Origin: Terriglobia bacterium
Lineage (GTDB): Bacteria; Acidobacteriota; Terriglobia; Terriglobales; Acidobacteriaceae
Assembly: GCA_020072815.1 (NCBI GenBank)
Contig: JAIQGE010000002.1
Span: 62,001 to 126,000 of the forward strand
DNA: 64,000 bases
Direction of reading: 5' to 3'
Shown here: positions 36,647 through 45,266 of the stretch, one piece after another
How the letters are laid out: each line of letters begins with the position of its first letter
How positions within the stretch are numbered: the stretch's first letter is position 1
Notes under the pieces: model-generated
Told to the model about the DNA's origin: nothing
Databases searched by the model: none
The model's input: only the letters and a program-made list of their open reading frames with translations
Position numbers and translations under genes: made by a program

Positions 36647-37789
36647 GTGGTGCCTGCGTACAACGAAAGCGCGCGCATCGGCGCCAGTCTAAAAAAAATC
36701 GTCGAACACCTGCGCCAGCAGAGCTGGAACGCCGAGGTCATCGTGGTGGACGACGGCTCGCGCGACGACACTCTGCAAATCGTTAACCGCTTTGCCGCGG
36801 AGAACCCGGAAGTCCGCGTGGTCCAGAATCCCGGCAACCAGGGCAAAGGCTACGCCGTTCGCAACGGCATGATGAACGCGCGCGGCCAGGTGCTGCTGTT
36901 TACGGACGCCGATCTGTCGTCGCCCATCACGGAAGCGGCCAAGCTGTTTGCGGCGCTCGCAGCAGGCGCGGACGTGGCCATCGGCTCGCGCTGGCTCGAT
37001 CCTTCGCTGCAATTCCAGAGGCAATCGCTCAAGCGGCAGGCGCTGTCGCGGATGTATAACCTGTTCCTGCGTGTGGTGCTGTGGTTCCCTTATCGCGACA
37101 CGCAATGCGGCTTCAAGGCCTTCACCCGCCGCGCCGCGTACATGATCTTTCCCCTGCAGCTCGTCACCCGCTGGGGATTTGATCCGGAGATTCTCTATCT
37201 GGCCCATCGCATGAAACTCAAAGTGGCCGAAGTGCCGGTGGCCTGGGGGCACGATGAACGGTCGAAAATCCATCCTCTGCGTGACGGGATGCGCATGGGG
37301 CTGGATGCGCTGCGCGTACGCTGGTACGCGATGAGCGGCAGGTACCGGGCAGAAAGCGAGCAATCTTCTGCGCCGCCTCGCGGGCTCACCGCCGTGGGCG
37401 TCTTTCTGTTCTTCGGCGCCACCATGGCTGCGCTTGCCGGAAGTACGCTGGCCTGGCCGGGAACTCCGCTGGACAAAATGTGGAGGTTGAACCACGAAGC
37501 CTATCGCCAACTTGCGCCGCTGGGCAGATGGATCGGCGTGGGCTTCCTGCTGCTGAGCGCGGCGCTGGCCGCGGCCGGAGCAGGCTGGTTTCGTCGCAAA
37601 CTCTGGGGATACTGGCTCGCGGTCATCATTATCATCACGCAAGTGTTGGGCGATCTGTTCAACTTCTTTCGCGGCGACTACCTGCGCGGCGGAACAGGAT
37701 TCGTCATCGCCGGAGCGCTGCTGCTTTATCTCCTGCGAGCCAAGGTGAAAGCGGAGTTTGCCGCCGGCGCGAAACCCAGCGTCGGCTAA
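36647..37789 (+). CDS. Family 2 glycosyltransferase (dolichyl-phosphate-glucose synthase-like) with C-terminal membrane domain
   Basis: The visible protein is 380 aa. The GT2 domain (about 1-235) has VPAYNESARIG, VVDDGSRDDT, a DADLSSP metal site and the 'YRDTQCGFKAFTR' and 'WGFDPEILYLAHR' blocks of the ALG5/dolichyl-phosphate glucosyltransferase group. It transfers a sugar from NDP-sugar to a lipid carrier at the membrane. The C-terminal 130 residues hold four hydrophobic helices. The start is unusual: the GTG at 36647 falls inside the first beta strand, and no ATG, GTG or TTG lies upstream before a stop, so a CTG start near 36617 is possible. Confidence 0.85.
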   Translation: MVPAYNESARIGASLKKIVEHLRQQSWNAEVIVVDDGSRDDTLQIVNRFAAENPEVRVVQNPGNQGKGYAVRNGMMNARGQVLLFTDADLSSPITEAAKLFAALAAGADVAIGSRWLDPSLQFQRQSLKRQALSRMYNLFLRVVLWFPYRDTQCGFKAFTRRAAYMIFPLQLVTRWGFDPEILYLAHRMKLKVAEVPVAWGHDERSKIHPLRDGMRMGLDALRVRWYAMSGRYRAESEQSSAPPRGLTAVGVFLFFGATMAALAGSTLAWPGTPLDKMWRLNHEAYRQLAPLGRWIGVGFLLLSAALAAAGAGWFRRKLWGYWLAVIIIITQVLGDLFNFFRGDYLRGGTGFVIAGALLLYLLRAKVKAEFAAGAKPSVG

Positions 37790-37841
37790 CCATTGGCTGG
37801 TTCGCGCCAGATCCCCAAACACGTTCAGTTTGCGGCGTGCA

Positions 37842-37865
37842 TTTGTCAATTCTGGCAATTCCTTT
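37842..37865. repeat. Short nonad repeat
   Basis: Two units of TGGCAATTC type (TGTCAATTC, TGGCAATTC) adjoin the stop of the antiporter gene. They match the 9-nt array in the etf spacer at 60508-60624. Confidence 0.45.
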
Positions 37866-39023
37866 TCATTCCGGCACAAAGTAAAACGCCACGGCCACGA
37901 TCGCGTACACCGCGAGGAGCTGCGCGCCTTCAAACCAGTTGGTCTCGCCGTCGGACGCGATCATGGAGACGATCATCACCGAAAGAAAAATGCCGGCAAT
38001 TTCAAATCCGTTGAAGACCAGGCTCATGGGCTGGCCCATGGCCACGGACAAAAACACCAGGATGGGCGCCACAAACAGCGCAATCTGCGTGCTGGACCCC
38101 GTGGCCAGCGAGAGCGCCAAGTCCATCTTGTTGCGGCGCGCCATGAGGATGGCAGCGGAGTTTTCCGCGGCGTTGCCCACCAGCGCCACCACAATCACGC
38201 CGACGAACAACTCCGTCATGCCCAGCGCGTGAGTGACCGCGCCAATCTGACCGACCAGAATTTCGCTCAGCGCTGCAATCATCACCGTGGCCAGCAGCAG
38301 TGCGGTCAGGGCGCGGCCCTTGCTGATTTCCGGCTTGGCGTCCTGGACGTGACCGGCGCCGGCGCTGGCCAGCAGCGCATTGCGGTGCGTGCGAAAGACG
38401 AAAAACATGTTGGCCAGGTACAGCAGAATCAGCACGCCGCTGGTCCATAAACTCAAGCGCTCCAGCTGCGGGCTGCCGTGTTCCAGGTTGCCGTACACCG
38501 TCAGGTTGAAGACCGCGGGCATCACTAGCGCGGCCACGGCGATCATCAGCATGGTGCCGTTCATGCACGGAGCATTGCGCGAAAAGCGCTGGACTTCATG
38601 CTTGGCGCCGCCGGCCAGCAGGCTCAGTCCCAGGACCAGCAGCAGATTGCCCATGATGCTTCCGGAAAGCGACGCCTTGACCACGTTGATGTGTCCGGCG
38701 TGCAGGGCAAAGATGGCGATGATCAGCTCCGTGGCGTTGCCCATGGTGGCGCTGAGCAGCCCGCCCACCGCAGGCCCCGAATACGCAGCCAGCACAGAAG
38801 TGGATTCGCCCAGAACGCCGGCCAGCGGCGCGATGCCCAGTGCAGCGGCAATAAAGATTACCAGCGGCGGCGCGTGCATCAGATCAAGCGCGATGGCTGC
38901 GGGAACAAACAGCAGTAGCACGTTGAGCCAGGTGTACGTGGAGCGCAGCGGGGACTTGTGCCAGAACTTGGTTAGAAAACTCTCGTTTGCGGGCTTGGAG
39001 TTTGCCGGGGTTGCATTCGCCAT
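37866..39023 (-). CDS. Calcium/proton antiporter (CaxA)
   Basis: A 385-aa membrane protein with eleven predicted hydrophobic segments in two halves. It carries the two Cax repeats GNATELIIAIFAL and GNAAENSAAI, which form the cation path. It exchanges Ca2+ for H+ at the inner membrane. The family often contains an acidic loop between the halves; here that linker is short. The ATG at 39023 precedes the charged N-terminus; a long upstream frame was rejected because it has no family similarity. Confidence 0.92.
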   Translation of the reverse strand: MANATPANSKPANESFLTKFWHKSPLRSTYTWLNVLLLFVPAAIALDLMHAPPLVIFIAAALGIAPLAGVLGESTSVLAAYSGPAVGGLLSATMGNATELIIAIFALHAGHINVVKASLSGSIMGNLLLVLGLSLLAGGAKHEVQRFSRNAPCMNGTMLMIAVAALVMPAVFNLTVYGNLEHGSPQLERLSLWTSGVLILLYLANMFFVFRTHRNALLASAGAGHVQDAKPEISKGRALTALLLATVMIAALSEILVGQIGAVTHALGMTELFVGVIVVALVGNAAENSAAILMARRNKMDLALSLATGSSTQIALFVAPILVFLSVAMGQPMSLVFNGFEIAGIFLSVMIVSMIASDGETNWFEGAQLLAVYAIVAVAFYFVPE

Positions 39024-39166
39024 CCGGGAATTGTAGCGGACATTGTTGATGGCCGAACCCTGGTGTGCGATGACGATGCCTTTGTGCGGCGATGTTGACG
39101 CTGTCGAAGACGAAGTCGGCAGCGGCAGCGAAGCATTCCGCCAGTCGTCGCCCGTCGTCGCGAACC

Positions 39167-39286
39167 TTACGGACGCGCCAGCAGCGGCAGCAGGACCGCC
39201 AGCGCGGCGATCCACAGTCCAACCCACATCAGGAAGTACTTCGGTTCCGCGGTGTTGTCGGCGGGGATTGCGTCCTTCATCGTCAT
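39167..39286 (-). CDS. 39-aa single-span membrane protein
   Basis: A short gene with a strong ribosome site (AAGGAGGA, 2-9 nt before the ATG). It encodes a polar N-terminus of about 16 residues, a Trp-flanked hydrophobic helix (FLMWVGLWIAALAVLLPLLA) and a terminal Arg-Pro. The strong site and amphipathic design support a real gene. No family is known to me. It lies between caxA and hbd on the same strand, 143 nt before the antiporter start. Confidence 0.65.
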   Translation of the reverse strand: MTMKDAIPADNTAEPKYFLMWVGLWIAALAVLLPLLARP

Positions 39287-39443
39287 GTCCTCCTTGTGCG
39301 ACATGCCAGGAGAAAGAGCAAGCCTTGCGCCATAATGCAAATTGTTTATTATCAATAAGATACACGGTGGCCTGCGACGAAGCTGTGTCAAATCGCCCGC
39401 ATGGGTGCGTCAGAAGGCACACGCGTTGCCGCCTCGATATCCC

Positions 39444-40292
39444 TTAATACTTGTAAAACCCTCTTCCACTCTTCCTGCCCAGCCAGCCGGCGTCCACCAT
39501 CTTGATCAGCAGCGGGCACGGACGATACTTCGGATCGCCCAGCCCGTTTTGCAGCACGCGCATGATGTCCAGGCAAACGTCCAGTCCGATGAAGTCCGCC
39601 AGCGTGAGCGGACCCATGGGATGGGCCATGCCCAGTTTGAAGACTTCGTCCACGGCTTCCGGCGTGGCCACGCCTTCCATCACGGCGTAGATGGCTTCAT
39701 TGATCAGCGGCATCAGCACGCGATTGGATACGAAACCCGGCGCGTCGTTCACCTCCACCGGCGTCTTCTCCAGCTTCAAGGCCAGATCGCGCGTGGCGGC
39801 AAACGTTGCGTCGGACGTGGCCAGCCCGCGGATCACCTCCACCAGCTTCATCACCGGCACCGGATTGAAGAAGTGCATGCCAATCACTTTGTCGGCGCGC
39901 TTGGTCTGCGCGGCAATCTTGGTGATGGAAATAGACGACGTGTTCGACGCCAGCACCACCTCCGGCCGGCAGTACTTGTCCAGGTCGGCGAAGATTTCCT
40001 GCTTGACCTCGAACTTCTCAAACGCAGCTTCAACTACAAAGTCGCATTTGGCCAGGGCGCGGCGTTCCATCACGGCTTCAATGCGCTTCAGCGCCTGCTC
40101 GCGGTCCTGCGCGGTGATCTTGTTCTTGCTGACCTCGCGCTCCAGATTTTTGCTGATCGTTTGGATGCCGCGGTCCAGCGCCGACTGCGCGGCTTCCACC
40201 AGCACCACGTTGTATCCGGACTTGACCAGCACGTGGGCAATGCCGTTGCCCATGGTCCCCGCGCCTACAACGCCTACTGTTTTGATGTCCAT
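39444..40292 (-). CDS. hbd: 3-hydroxybutyryl-CoA dehydrogenase
   Basis: A 282-aa NAD(P)-dependent enzyme that interconverts 3-hydroxyacyl-CoA and acetoacetyl-CoA. The NAD loop is [17 protein letters not shown]. The catalytic His is in [17 protein letters not shown], with '[13 protein letters not shown]' before it. The C-terminal helical domain ends [10 protein letters not shown], typical of the short single-domain type. No thiolase or crotonase genes are close. It probably acts in butyrate or fatty-acid metabolism. Confidence 0.95.
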   Translation of the reverse strand: MDIKTVGVVGAGTMGNGIAHVLVKSGYNVVLVEAAQSALDRGIQTISKNLEREVSKNKITAQDREQALKRIEAVMERRALAKCDFVVEAAFEKFEVKQEIFADLDKYCRPEVVLASNTSSISITKIAAQTKRADKVIGMHFFNPVPVMKLVEVIRGLATSDATFAATRDLALKLEKTPVEVNDAPGFVSNRVLMPLINEAIYAVMEGVATPEAVDEVFKLGMAHPMGPLTLADFIGLDVCLDIMRVLQNGLGDPKYRPCPLLIKMVDAGWLGRKSGRGFYKY

Positions 40293-40476
40293 GATGGCCG
40301 TGTCTCCCTTGTATCAAAACCCGTTTTTTCCGAAACGGATGAGTTTAGCAGAAGGGCAAGGGTCCCGCCCCTTCGCAGGTTTTGTAAGGAGACGATTGTG
40401 AAGAGAAGGGCCGCCTCTAGTGCGAGGCATGTTCAGACGCATCCCAAACTTTTTTCGTCGGCCTTTCCAAAATGGA

Positions 40477-41178
40477 CTATTGAGCGGTTGAGGGAAAGAC
40501 GGGTACCTGAATGCAAAGCTCGTCAATCGTTTTCTTAACAATGTCGACGCGAGGGTCTCGTTTCCAATTCCACTCTGCCACTCCAACTGATTCGGCAATG
40601 ACTTTTCGGAGATACTGTGAGGGTAGCCCTTTTGCGTTTAGTACAGCCGTTCTTTGACAGCTTCTTCCGCGCTGCCAAACAAATGCGGCGATATATTCGT
40701 CGAACTTGTCGACCTTCTCACGAAGCAGGTTGAGCGGAAGATCTGATTGTAGATCCATTGAAGCGCGCTCAAATACACGATCGATTTGACGCTTGCGGAG
40801 CGGCAACACATGTAAGTGTCCATGCGAAGTACTGCAGAGAACGTCTCCCTCGTCCATGTTGTGTTTCCCGTGTTCGAAACAGAATAACCCGGTAACGCCA
40901 AGTCGATCTGAGGCTAGCTGCTGCACAGAAGCCAAAATGGAGAAAAGTTCCTGCATCCCGGACGATTCCAAGCTAAGCATAACGTTGCACGAATGCCATT
41001 TAGGTACGATCAGGCAGTGCCCTATTACAAGCGCGCCGACACTCGGGATCAGAGCAAGTGTTTCTGTTTCGTGAAGGATAGCATTCACTGAACCAGAAAG
41101 AAGGGGCGAAAGCCTATTAGGTGCAGTTCCTATCAGTTCGTCACATATTGAACAGGTGCCGCTCATGATGGTGGCCAT
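40477..41178 (-). CDS. HIT-family protein in the 40-44.7 kb accessory island
   Basis: A 233-aa protein. The first part has an N-terminal CSIC cluster, a domain with 'GHCLIVPKWHSCNVM', and the histidine triad SHGHLHVLPL around residue 115-125, which is the nucleotide-hydrolase active site of HIT proteins. The last 100 residues are an unassigned helical extension. HIT enzymes hydrolyse or transfer nucleotides, typically AMP esters or dinucleoside polyphosphates. Its ATG follows the membrane-protein stop with zero spacing (TAGATG), so they are coupled. Codon use is AT-richer than outside the island. Confidence 0.75.
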   Translation of the reverse strand: MATIMSGTCSICDELIGTAPNRLSPLLSGSVNAILHETETLALIPSVGALVIGHCLIVPKWHSCNVMLSLESSGMQELFSILASVQQLASDRLGVTGLFCFEHGKHNMDEGDVLCSTSHGHLHVLPLRKRQIDRVFERASMDLQSDLPLNLLREKVDKFDEYIAAFVWQRGRSCQRTAVLNAKGLPSQYLRKVIAESVGVAEWNWKRDPRVDIVKKTIDELCIQVPVFPSTAQ

Positions 41179-41796
41179 CTAATCCGACTCCTTCGTCCGA
41201 CTTGACTCGATTCTGTCCCTATCTCCTTCTAAGTCTATCTGTCTGCTTTCCTCTCTGTGCTCTCCGAACAGAGTTTGTGCAGCCAGAATCAGACGCTTCA
41301 GGAACGCTTCTGAAGCAAAGCCAACAAGGAACGAAAACGCAAGAACAAAATACGTAAAATTCGGCTCTTTCGTCGGAGCTGAATTTGAAACTACAAGAAG
41401 GCCGCCGCGAGTCGCCACCAGGCCAATCCACGCCAGTGCTGCCGAATAGACCGGCGTCGACAGCTGCCATAGCAACCTGCGCGCATCGTATTCGCCATGT
41501 CGAACAGCCCACACGACCCACCGCGAGGCCGTGACAGTGCCTCCCAGTCCCCCTCCCAACAAGGCGTAGATCTCATCGAACCAGTCGTCAGAAGGAATCG
41601 CGTGGTGTTGGAATTTCAATGCCAAGAAAATGACGGAGCCAAGGATCAAAAGGTGATACATGCTGACCACATACGGAACGCGACCGCCGTCCGGTGCTGA
41701 TCGTTTGGGCGTAGCAGCGTTTCCAGACGCCTCGGATAACTTCAGACTGGTATCTTTGGTCGAACTCGTGTCTTCGTTTTTGTGATCGTTCGCCAA
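41179..41796 (-). CDS. Four-helix membrane protein of the accessory island
   Basis: The 205-aa protein has a polar N-terminus of about 40 residues. Four hydrophobic segments follow, around 43-62, 78-98, 110-135 and 147-175 (TYFVLAFSFLVGFASEAF), then a charged, helical tail rich in Glu/Arg. No family recognised. Its stop touches the HIT start. It lies 65 nt after the dNTPase gene, so it is part of one transcript. In defence modules such membrane proteins often act as effectors, but nothing in the sequence proves that here. Confidence 0.65.
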   Translation of the reverse strand: MANDHKNEDTSSTKDTSLKLSEASGNAATPKRSAPDGGRVPYVVSMYHLLILGSVIFLALKFQHHAIPSDDWFDEIYALLGGGLGGTVTASRWVVWAVRHGEYDARRLLWQLSTPVYSAALAWIGLVATRGGLLVVSNSAPTKEPNFTYFVLAFSFLVGFASEAFLKRLILAAQTLFGEHREESRQIDLEGDRDRIESSRTKESD

Positions 41797-41861
41797 AACG
41801 TATCAGCTCCAACGGAACGGAATGTTACCGGACTTCTCACAACTAATCTAGTCGAAACATC

Positions 41862-43190
41862 CTACACATCCTCATAAAAGGAACCGCTGCCGGGCTCAAA
41901 TAGTCGCCTGTAGTAGTAATATGCGTATCGATCCGTCATTCCCGAGATGAAGTCCGCCACCAGTCTTTGTTTCGACGCTGCACCTTGCTCAATAAGCTGC
42001 TGGAAATCGAATGGCATTAATCGAAATTTCTCTTTGCCGTCCACAACGTCGCAAAACTTATCAAAAAGCGCGTCGATAATATGGTGGCCTTTCTCTTCCA
42101 GCGTCGTAACACGAGGATCACGAAAAACCAACAGGGTTGCCGCTTCTTTGAGGACCGCGATGCGAGCGTGAGCCTCCATATCGACCGAAAGTCCGAATCG
42201 ATAACGAACGGACATTTCTTTTGCGCATCGTAGAACGATCCTGCCTTTTTTCTGGAGCTTAAATTGATCAGAGGTCCACTTCTTAAGATTTACTTTGCGC
42301 AGGCGGTAATCCTTAGGCTCAATCACTTGCTCTTGTAGATCGTTCGCCAAGGCCGCTATTCTGTCGACGTCAGTAATAGCAGGAACGGAGTCAAGCGGTT
42401 TTTTCTCGCTTTGTGCAATGTTTTCCATCTTCCTTTGGACGCTTGTGGAGATTTCATCGGCTCGATTGCGCATCTCGACAGGACTCAACAGTCCCGCACG
42501 AATCGCGTCTTCAAAGTCATTGACTGAATAAGCCATCTGGTCTGCAAAATCCGCGATCTGACCTTCCAGTGGATTCCATTCCGGATGCTCAACTTCGTGC
42601 TTGATCCATTTGAAAAGCTCGATCTCGGCCGCCGAATCAGAATATGTGAACTTTGTGTCTTTATGTGGAGGCTTATTTTCGAGTCCAGGAAATGTCCTGT
42701 CATACAAGTCGGGGTACTTGGCCAGTCCGTCGATTGTCGCTCGAGTGAGGTCCAGGCCAGAATCCATATATTTCGCTTCGAGGAAAGTCACAATCCGGAT
42801 GTTTTGCGGATTGGCCCCAAACCCTCCGAAAGCTCTCATCTTGTCGTGCAAGTTATTCTCGCCAGAGTGCCCAAAAGGAGGATGCCCAATGTCGTGAGCC
42901 AGGCAGATAGCCTCAACGAGATCGGCGTCTGGCTTGAAGTCCTCCCTAGGAAGTTCGACGCACAGACCCCTTCCTAATTGAGCCACTTCAAGGGAGTGAG
43001 TTAGTCGAGTTCGGTAAAAATCTCGCTCGCCCACTCCTAAGACCTGGGTCTTGCCCTGAAGGCGCCGGAAAGCGGCGCTGTGGACTATGCGCCCCTTGTC
43101 CACCTCAAATTCTTGCCGAACCGCTAGAGAGCGGTGCATCCCGCGACGCGCCCTGTCGCCGGCATCGTACTCGTTCTTTCCAATTGCCAC
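41862..43190 (-). CDS. HD-type deoxynucleotide triphosphate triphosphohydrolase (dGTPase-like)
   Basis: A 442-aa protein. Family blocks are RLQGKTQVLG, TRLTHSLEVAQLGRGL, the HD core CLAHDIGHPPFGHSGE and a 'ADQMAYSVNDFEDA' site in the right order. Such enzymes hydrolyse dGTP or other dNTPs to nucleoside and triphosphate and can restrict phage by lowering dNTPs. The start is taken as GTG 43190, with GGAG 6 nt upstream; a TTG four codons earlier is possible. Unlike housekeeping dGTPases it sits in a small AT-richer cluster with HIT, membrane and ATP-grasp genes. Confidence 0.9.
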   Translation of the reverse strand: MAIGKNEYDAGDRARRGMHRSLAVRQEFEVDKGRIVHSAAFRRLQGKTQVLGVGERDFYRTRLTHSLEVAQLGRGLCVELPREDFKPDADLVEAICLAHDIGHPPFGHSGENNLHDKMRAFGGFGANPQNIRIVTFLEAKYMDSGLDLTRATIDGLAKYPDLYDRTFPGLENKPPHKDTKFTYSDSAAEIELFKWIKHEVEHPEWNPLEGQIADFADQMAYSVNDFEDAIRAGLLSPVEMRNRADEISTSVQRKMENIAQSEKKPLDSVPAITDVDRIAALANDLQEQVIEPKDYRLRKVNLKKWTSDQFKLQKKGRIVLRCAKEMSVRYRFGLSVDMEAHARIAVLKEAATLLVFRDPRVTTLEEKGHHIIDALFDKFCDVVDGKEKFRLMPFDFQQLIEQGAASKQRLVADFISGMTDRYAYYYYRRLFEPGSGSFYEDV

Positions 43191-43256
43191 GCCGCGCTCC
43201 AATAAATGATTATTTTAGACAGAGGCAACGGTGTAGTGTAAATTAGCCAAGGACAC
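43191..43256. promoter_or_regulatory. Divergent promoter of the accessory island
   Basis: A 66-nt AT-rich spacer separates two outward genes. Rightward: TTAGAC (43215-43220), 18 nt, TAAATT (43239-43244), then AAGGA before the ATG. Leftward: a TTACAC and TAAAAT pair with 18-nt spacing overlaps it. Shared control of both arms is likely. Confidence 0.5.
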
Positions 43257-44639
43257 ATGGAGCAGCATAATACCCAAACGGTCGCTCGACAACTCCATTT
43301 CAAGGATGCGCATCTGGATGAGCTTGCCGAGCGCGCCAATGTAGCCCAATTCATTAGCTTTGATCCGAGCCGTCGTCAACGCTACGCCAGAGTATTAGGC
43401 TTTCCACCCAACCACATTTTCTCTAGCGTGCCAGATGCTGTAAAGACCCTGCTTGAACGATCACCCGAGAAGCGAATTAACATTCGGAGTTTCCGCCCTG
43501 AAGAGCCGCAGGGCCATGAGTTTCTCTACGGCATCAAATCCAATGATGAGGCTACGGCACAAATTGAACGGCTCACAGCGTTAAATCTATGGGTGATAGC
43601 GAATGAAACCGTTGATGTTGACGATGGCGGTGTATCTGGAGTAGCACACGGCGATGTCATTGAATTCGCTCCCAGGGATACGCCGCGAGTCGTTGAGACT
43701 GAAAACGTGCTAAGTGCAGATCGACGTCTGGGCACAGGCATTATCGAGTTAGTTTACGGGTTCGAGCCCCTGCTTCCTGAAGAAGATCAACTCCGAGTCG
43801 AATTCAGTATCCACCCCATTCGAAGAGGCTATCGCCACCAACACACCATAATTTGGGAGATCCAAGACACGATACCGGTGAAATATAAGCCTGTTCTAAG
43901 GTGGCCCAACGCGTTTAGCGAATTCATTGGCGACAAGGCATTTGGGTTGCTCGTTGCGAATTGTATCGGGCTGTGTGTTCCTCGTGCCATGGTGCTCTCT
44001 CGAGTGCTTCGTCCATTCGTCTTTGGTCGAAGAACTGGTTCTGATGTCGTCTGGCTGCGGACCAGCCCAAAACTTCCTGAACCTGGCTTTTTTCCAACTG
44101 TTCGAGGATGGACTGACCCGTTCGCGTTCTTGGAACAAGTGCCCGGCAACGAACGAGTAGCATCGATAATTGCGCAAGATGAAGTTGCGGCTACCTATTC
44201 TGGCGCTGTTCTGACTCGCGCCGACGGAGATCCAATTGTCGAGGGCGTGCCCGGGTTCGGCGACGATCTAATGCTGGGCCGTAGACAACCGGAGTCCCTG
44301 CCGAACAAGGTAGTGGAATTGGTAACAGACGTACACTCGCGGCTTGCAAAACAGGTCGGAAGCATCAGAGCGGAGTGGGCCTTCGATGGCTTGGACCTAT
44401 GGATTCTGCAGCTACAGCCTGAGAAAGCTGTTTCAAAAGGTAGCATCATCTTCCCTGGCGACGTTAAGGCAGAGATGGACTTCGACGTGCGCGCAGGGCT
44501 CAGCGGACTGCGCGAATTGATCGGGCTCATGGAAGGCAAAAACGTTGGCATCCGAGTTGTCGGGCAGGTCGGAATGACTAGCCACATAGCAGATGTCCTG
44601 CGACGAAATCGAATACCCTCCCGAATCGTCCCGAGGTGA
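43257..44639 (+). CDS. PEP-synthase-like ATP-grasp protein with phosphohistidine motif
   Basis: A 460-aa protein of the accessory island. The first 200 residues resemble nothing I know. Residues about 300-410 match the end of the pyruvate/phosphate-dikinase ATP-grasp domain: SGAVLTRADGDPIVEGVPGF, DDLMLGR and IRAEWAFDGLDLWILQLQP. The C-terminus carries VGMTSHIADVLRRNRIPSR, with His443 at the place of the phosphorylated His of PEP synthase and rifampicin phosphotransferase. The protein ends right after this segment and lacks the PEP/pyruvate barrel. It could phosphorylate a small molecule or partner. A clear AAGGA ribosome site precedes the ATG. Confidence 0.7.
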   Translation: MEQHNTQTVARQLHFKDAHLDELAERANVAQFISFDPSRRQRYARVLGFPPNHIFSSVPDAVKTLLERSPEKRINIRSFRPEEPQGHEFLYGIKSNDEATAQIERLTALNLWVIANETVDVDDGGVSGVAHGDVIEFAPRDTPRVVETENVLSADRRLGTGIIELVYGFEPLLPEEDQLRVEFSIHPIRRGYRHQHTIIWEIQDTIPVKYKPVLRWPNAFSEFIGDKAFGLLVANCIGLCVPRAMVLSRVLRPFVFGRRTGSDVVWLRTSPKLPEPGFFPTVRGWTDPFAFLEQVPGNERVASIIAQDEVAATYSGAVLTRADGDPIVEGVPGFGDDLMLGRRQPESLPNKVVELVTDVHSRLAKQVGSIRAEWAFDGLDLWILQLQPEKAVSKGSIIFPGDVKAEMDFDVRAGLSGLRELIGLMEGKNVGIRVVGQVGMTSHIADVLRRNRIPSRIVPR

Positions 44640-45266
44640 GCCCTAGGAAAACTACCCTCCGCGCTGTGTTTCCGTGAACGGTTCAACTCGAGTCCTCAGC
44701 CCGCTCTTCTTGCCGCGGTGCTCCACCCCAGCTTACCGTGACAAAGAAATCTGATCTCCTGCATATTGTGTGCACTGTCCTTTTTCGCGCTGGCAAAGGC
44801 GAATAAAAGGTGGTAAAATGAAAAAGCAAGCCATTAGCACTTAGCCATTGGCCGTTAGCCAGAACGGACCGCGGCCCAGGCGGCGGGGAAAAGCTCTTTG
44901 AAATCAGAAAATCGCGTCGTCGTGGAAAAGGACGCTAACCCTGCAAGGAATCAGCAGCTTAACCGGTAAATTTACTTACTGGTAAACAGTTGGGTGACCG
45001 TTGGGTCGAATCCAATAACTCCTGTATTTGCAATACGGGGCTACCCCCAGGGGTGGGGGTGGGAGTAACGTTGCCGCTACTAGCGAGGCGATTAATGGCA
45101 GGTCGTCGTTAATCACAGGCAGGGGCGCTCGGAACGCGCCTGATCGCCGAAATCGCCGACATCGCGCGTGATCGCCGTGATCTGAAAAGCGTCAAACCCG
45201 CGCCAACTTGGGATGCGTCGCGTAAGTCTTTTAGATCTTGGGATGCCGAAGGAGGGGAGGGTGCCC
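44640..45266. other. Gene-free 627-bp region with several short hairpins
   Basis: No ORF on either strand is supported. The region contains a heptad array (44824-44861), a TTTAC/GTAAA stem near 44968-44985, a GTATT-TGC-AATAC stem near 45023-45035, and a CTACCCCC/GGGGGT hairpin near 45041-45062. It might hold a structured RNA or a decayed edge of the accessory island. No tRNA was found. Confidence 0.5.
44824..44861. repeat. Heptad repeat array
   Basis: AAGCAAGCCA TTAGCAC TTAGCCA TTGGCCG TTAGCC: four to five degenerate 7-nt units of the same AGCA-type family as at 27002, 30902 and 48178. It begins just after a TGGTAAAATG stretch. Confidence 0.55.

Noticed and set aside
38598-38918. Plus-strand frame opposite caxA
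   Set aside because: Shadow of a strongly conserved membrane protein.
37866-39422. Longer start for the calcium/proton antiporter
   Set aside because: The upstream part crosses the 39-aa ORF and has no family similarity.
44985-45015. tRNA-like T-arm (TTGG-GTCGAAT-CCAA)
   Set aside because: The loop lacks the T of TTCNANY, and no acceptor, D or anticodon stem can be drawn 50-70 nt upstream.
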